Source: an uncultured Porphyromonas sp. (GTDB lineage Bacteria; Bacteroidota; Bacteroidia; Bacteroidales; Porphyromonadaceae). Taken from it: a stretch of DNA of 14,121 nt. The translations under genes and the position numbers were made by a program. This document shows, one piece after another, positions 13,288 through 14,121 of the stretch. Location of the stretch: NCBI RefSeq assembly GCF_947254915.1, contig NZ_CAMYEZ010000047.1:1-14121 (forward strand), written 5' to 3'. The notes below the pieces were generated by a model. It saw nothing but the letters and a program-made list of their open reading frames with translations. It did no database searches and had not been told where the DNA came from. Numbering within the stretch: the first letter of the stretch is position 1; each line of letters starts with the position of its first letter.

Positions 13288-14121
13288 TTACGAAGCTTTG
13301 TGGCGCAGGCGTCGCAGGAGCGGGGCAAAGGCTTTGCCCAGTTGCTCGCGCCAAGCGACATACCCTGTGAGCGCAACAAAGACTACGGAGCTGAGTAAGA
13401 GACGCATCCACATCGCAGGCATTGAGCCATAGATCCACAAGACGAGCCCCACGGCGATGGCGCCCACAGCGAGATAGCCAGCCGTAGCCCCTAGTCGGTA
13501 CGGTACGGGGTAGTACTTGCGCCCGAGGAAGTAGGAGATGAGCACCAGCAGGAGGTTGCTCACCACCGAGGCGTAGGCACATGCCATAAAGCCCCAGTGC
13601 GGTGCTCCCCACACGATGATCGCCACCGTGAGCAGACAGCCCAGCGTGGAGATGATGCCACCCCAATAGGTGCGGTCGGTCAGCTTGTACCAGAGCGATA
13701 GATTGTAGTAGATACCGAAGAGCACCTCCCCGAGCATCACATAGGGTACGACCCGTAGTCCGTCATAGTAGGCGGGACTGATCAGCACCTTGAGCAGGTC
13801 AAGGTAGCACATCACCGCTACATAGATAAAGATCGCCGAGAGCAGGTAGTAGTGCATCGCCTTCGCATAGGTGATGCGACGCTCGCGCTCCGCCGCCGCC
13901 TCCTCGTCTGCCGTGAGCTCGCCTTCCTTGCCTCGCTGGAAGATAAATGGCTCGTAAGCAAAGCGGAAGGCTTGCGTAAACATGACGATGACGACCGCTA
14001 TCTTGTACCCAGCGCTGTAGATGCCGAGCTGCGTATTGGCAAAGGTTTGATCTGCAAAGAGCAAGGGAAAGATGATCTTGTCCGCCATCTTGTTGAAGTT
14101 GCCCGCTATGCCGAGCAAGAC
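13288..14121 (-). CDS. Polysaccharide flippase (Wzx/MVF-like), C-terminal part
   Basis: This is the C-terminal 277 or so residues of a multi-spanning oligosaccharide or lipopolysaccharide flippase, which moves lipid-linked sugars across the inner membrane. The fragment keeps several hydrophobic segments, a cytoplasmic acidic loop (GKEGELTADEEAAAERER), and the family-like stretches FRFAYEPFIFQ and GEVLFGIYYNLSLWYKLTDRTYWG. It ends with a basic tail (RRLRHKAS). The frame runs open to the window edge, so the gene is cut there. The codon nearest the edge that could serve as a start (TTG at 14118) is internal, not a true start. The gene is followed by 154 bp that hold the next operon's promoter. 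Which sugar it carries cannot be seen. Confidence 0.88.
   Translation of the reverse strand, partial: VLLGIAGNFNKMADKIIFPLLFADQTFANTQLGIYSAGYKIAVVIVMFTQAFRFAYEPFIFQRGKEGELTADEEAAAERERRITYAKAMHYYLLSAIFIYVAVMCYLDLLKVLISPAYYDGLRVVPYVMLGEVLFGIYYNLSLWYKLTDRTYWGGIISTLGCLLTVAIIVWGAPHWGFMACAYASVVSNLLLVLISYFLGRKYYPVPYRLGATAGYLAVGAIAVGLVLWIYGSMPAMWMRLLLSSVVFVALTGYVAWREQLGKAFAPLLRRLRHKAS

Noticed and set aside
13178..13666. 162-residue frame overlapping the flippase
   Set aside because: It is in a different frame of the same strand as the flippase, has no domain signal, and the flippase frame is clearly the coding one.
13288..14118. Complete flippase gene starting at the TTG at 14118
   Set aside because: The frame continues upstream to the window edge and the protein lacks the N-terminal half of its family, so the gene is cut by the window.

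Overview
This 14.1 kb window looks like ordinary chromosome from a Bacteroidota species, most likely a Porphyromonas-like member of the Bacteroidales. Three things support this. There are Bacteroidota-type promoters (TAnnTTTG at -7, TTG about 19-21 nt upstream) ahead of three genes. The aromatic-pathway enzyme is the DAHP synthase/chorismate mutase fusion typical of the phylum, and there is a DUF4837-type lipoprotein. The ribosomal proteins also read like Bacteroidales proteins. The genus is inferred from protein texture and the GC-rich coding sequence; no database search was possible.

Left part, + strand (1-4081). Three perfect 55-bp tandem repeats begin at the window edge. A promoter then leads into the DAHP synthase/chorismate mutase gene (272-1369), followed 23 bp later by a short, degenerate HPPK (FolK)-like protein (1393-1773). 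A 109-bp gap contains a phased 9-bp ACTAGT array and a 14-bp tandem repeat. After it comes a long RelA/SpoT protein (1883-4081) whose synthetase, TGS, CC and ACT regions look intact but whose hydrolase (HD) region has lost its signature residues.

Convergent gap (4082-4438). This gene-free stretch holds a structured candidate MITE-like repeat (4119-4293) with imperfect terminal inverted repeats and matching flanking direct repeats. It also holds a strong, probably bidirectional hairpin terminator (4298-4338) and two smaller hairpins.

Right part, - strand (14121 down to 4439). The C-terminal part of a polysaccharide flippase enters from the right edge. A promoter at 13225-13256 then precedes five tightly packed genes: a protein with Sm-like and cold-shock-like regions, a DUF4837 lipoprotein, pdxA, an unrecognised multi-spanning membrane protein, and a 1102-residue AddA/RecB-like helicase-nuclease. 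The gaps between them are 26, 7, 0 and 4 bp, so they probably form one operon. The rpsF-rpsR-rplI ribosomal operon follows, with its own excellent promoter.

The contents are mainly housekeeping: aromatic amino acid entry, (p)ppGpp synthesis, translation, vitamin B6 synthesis, DNA repair and envelope. I do not see a defence system, prophage, CRISPR array, tRNA or rRNA. The most interesting items are the non-coding repeats, the degenerate HPPK-like protein, the synthetase-only RSH, and the putative RNA-binding protein leading the helicase operon.
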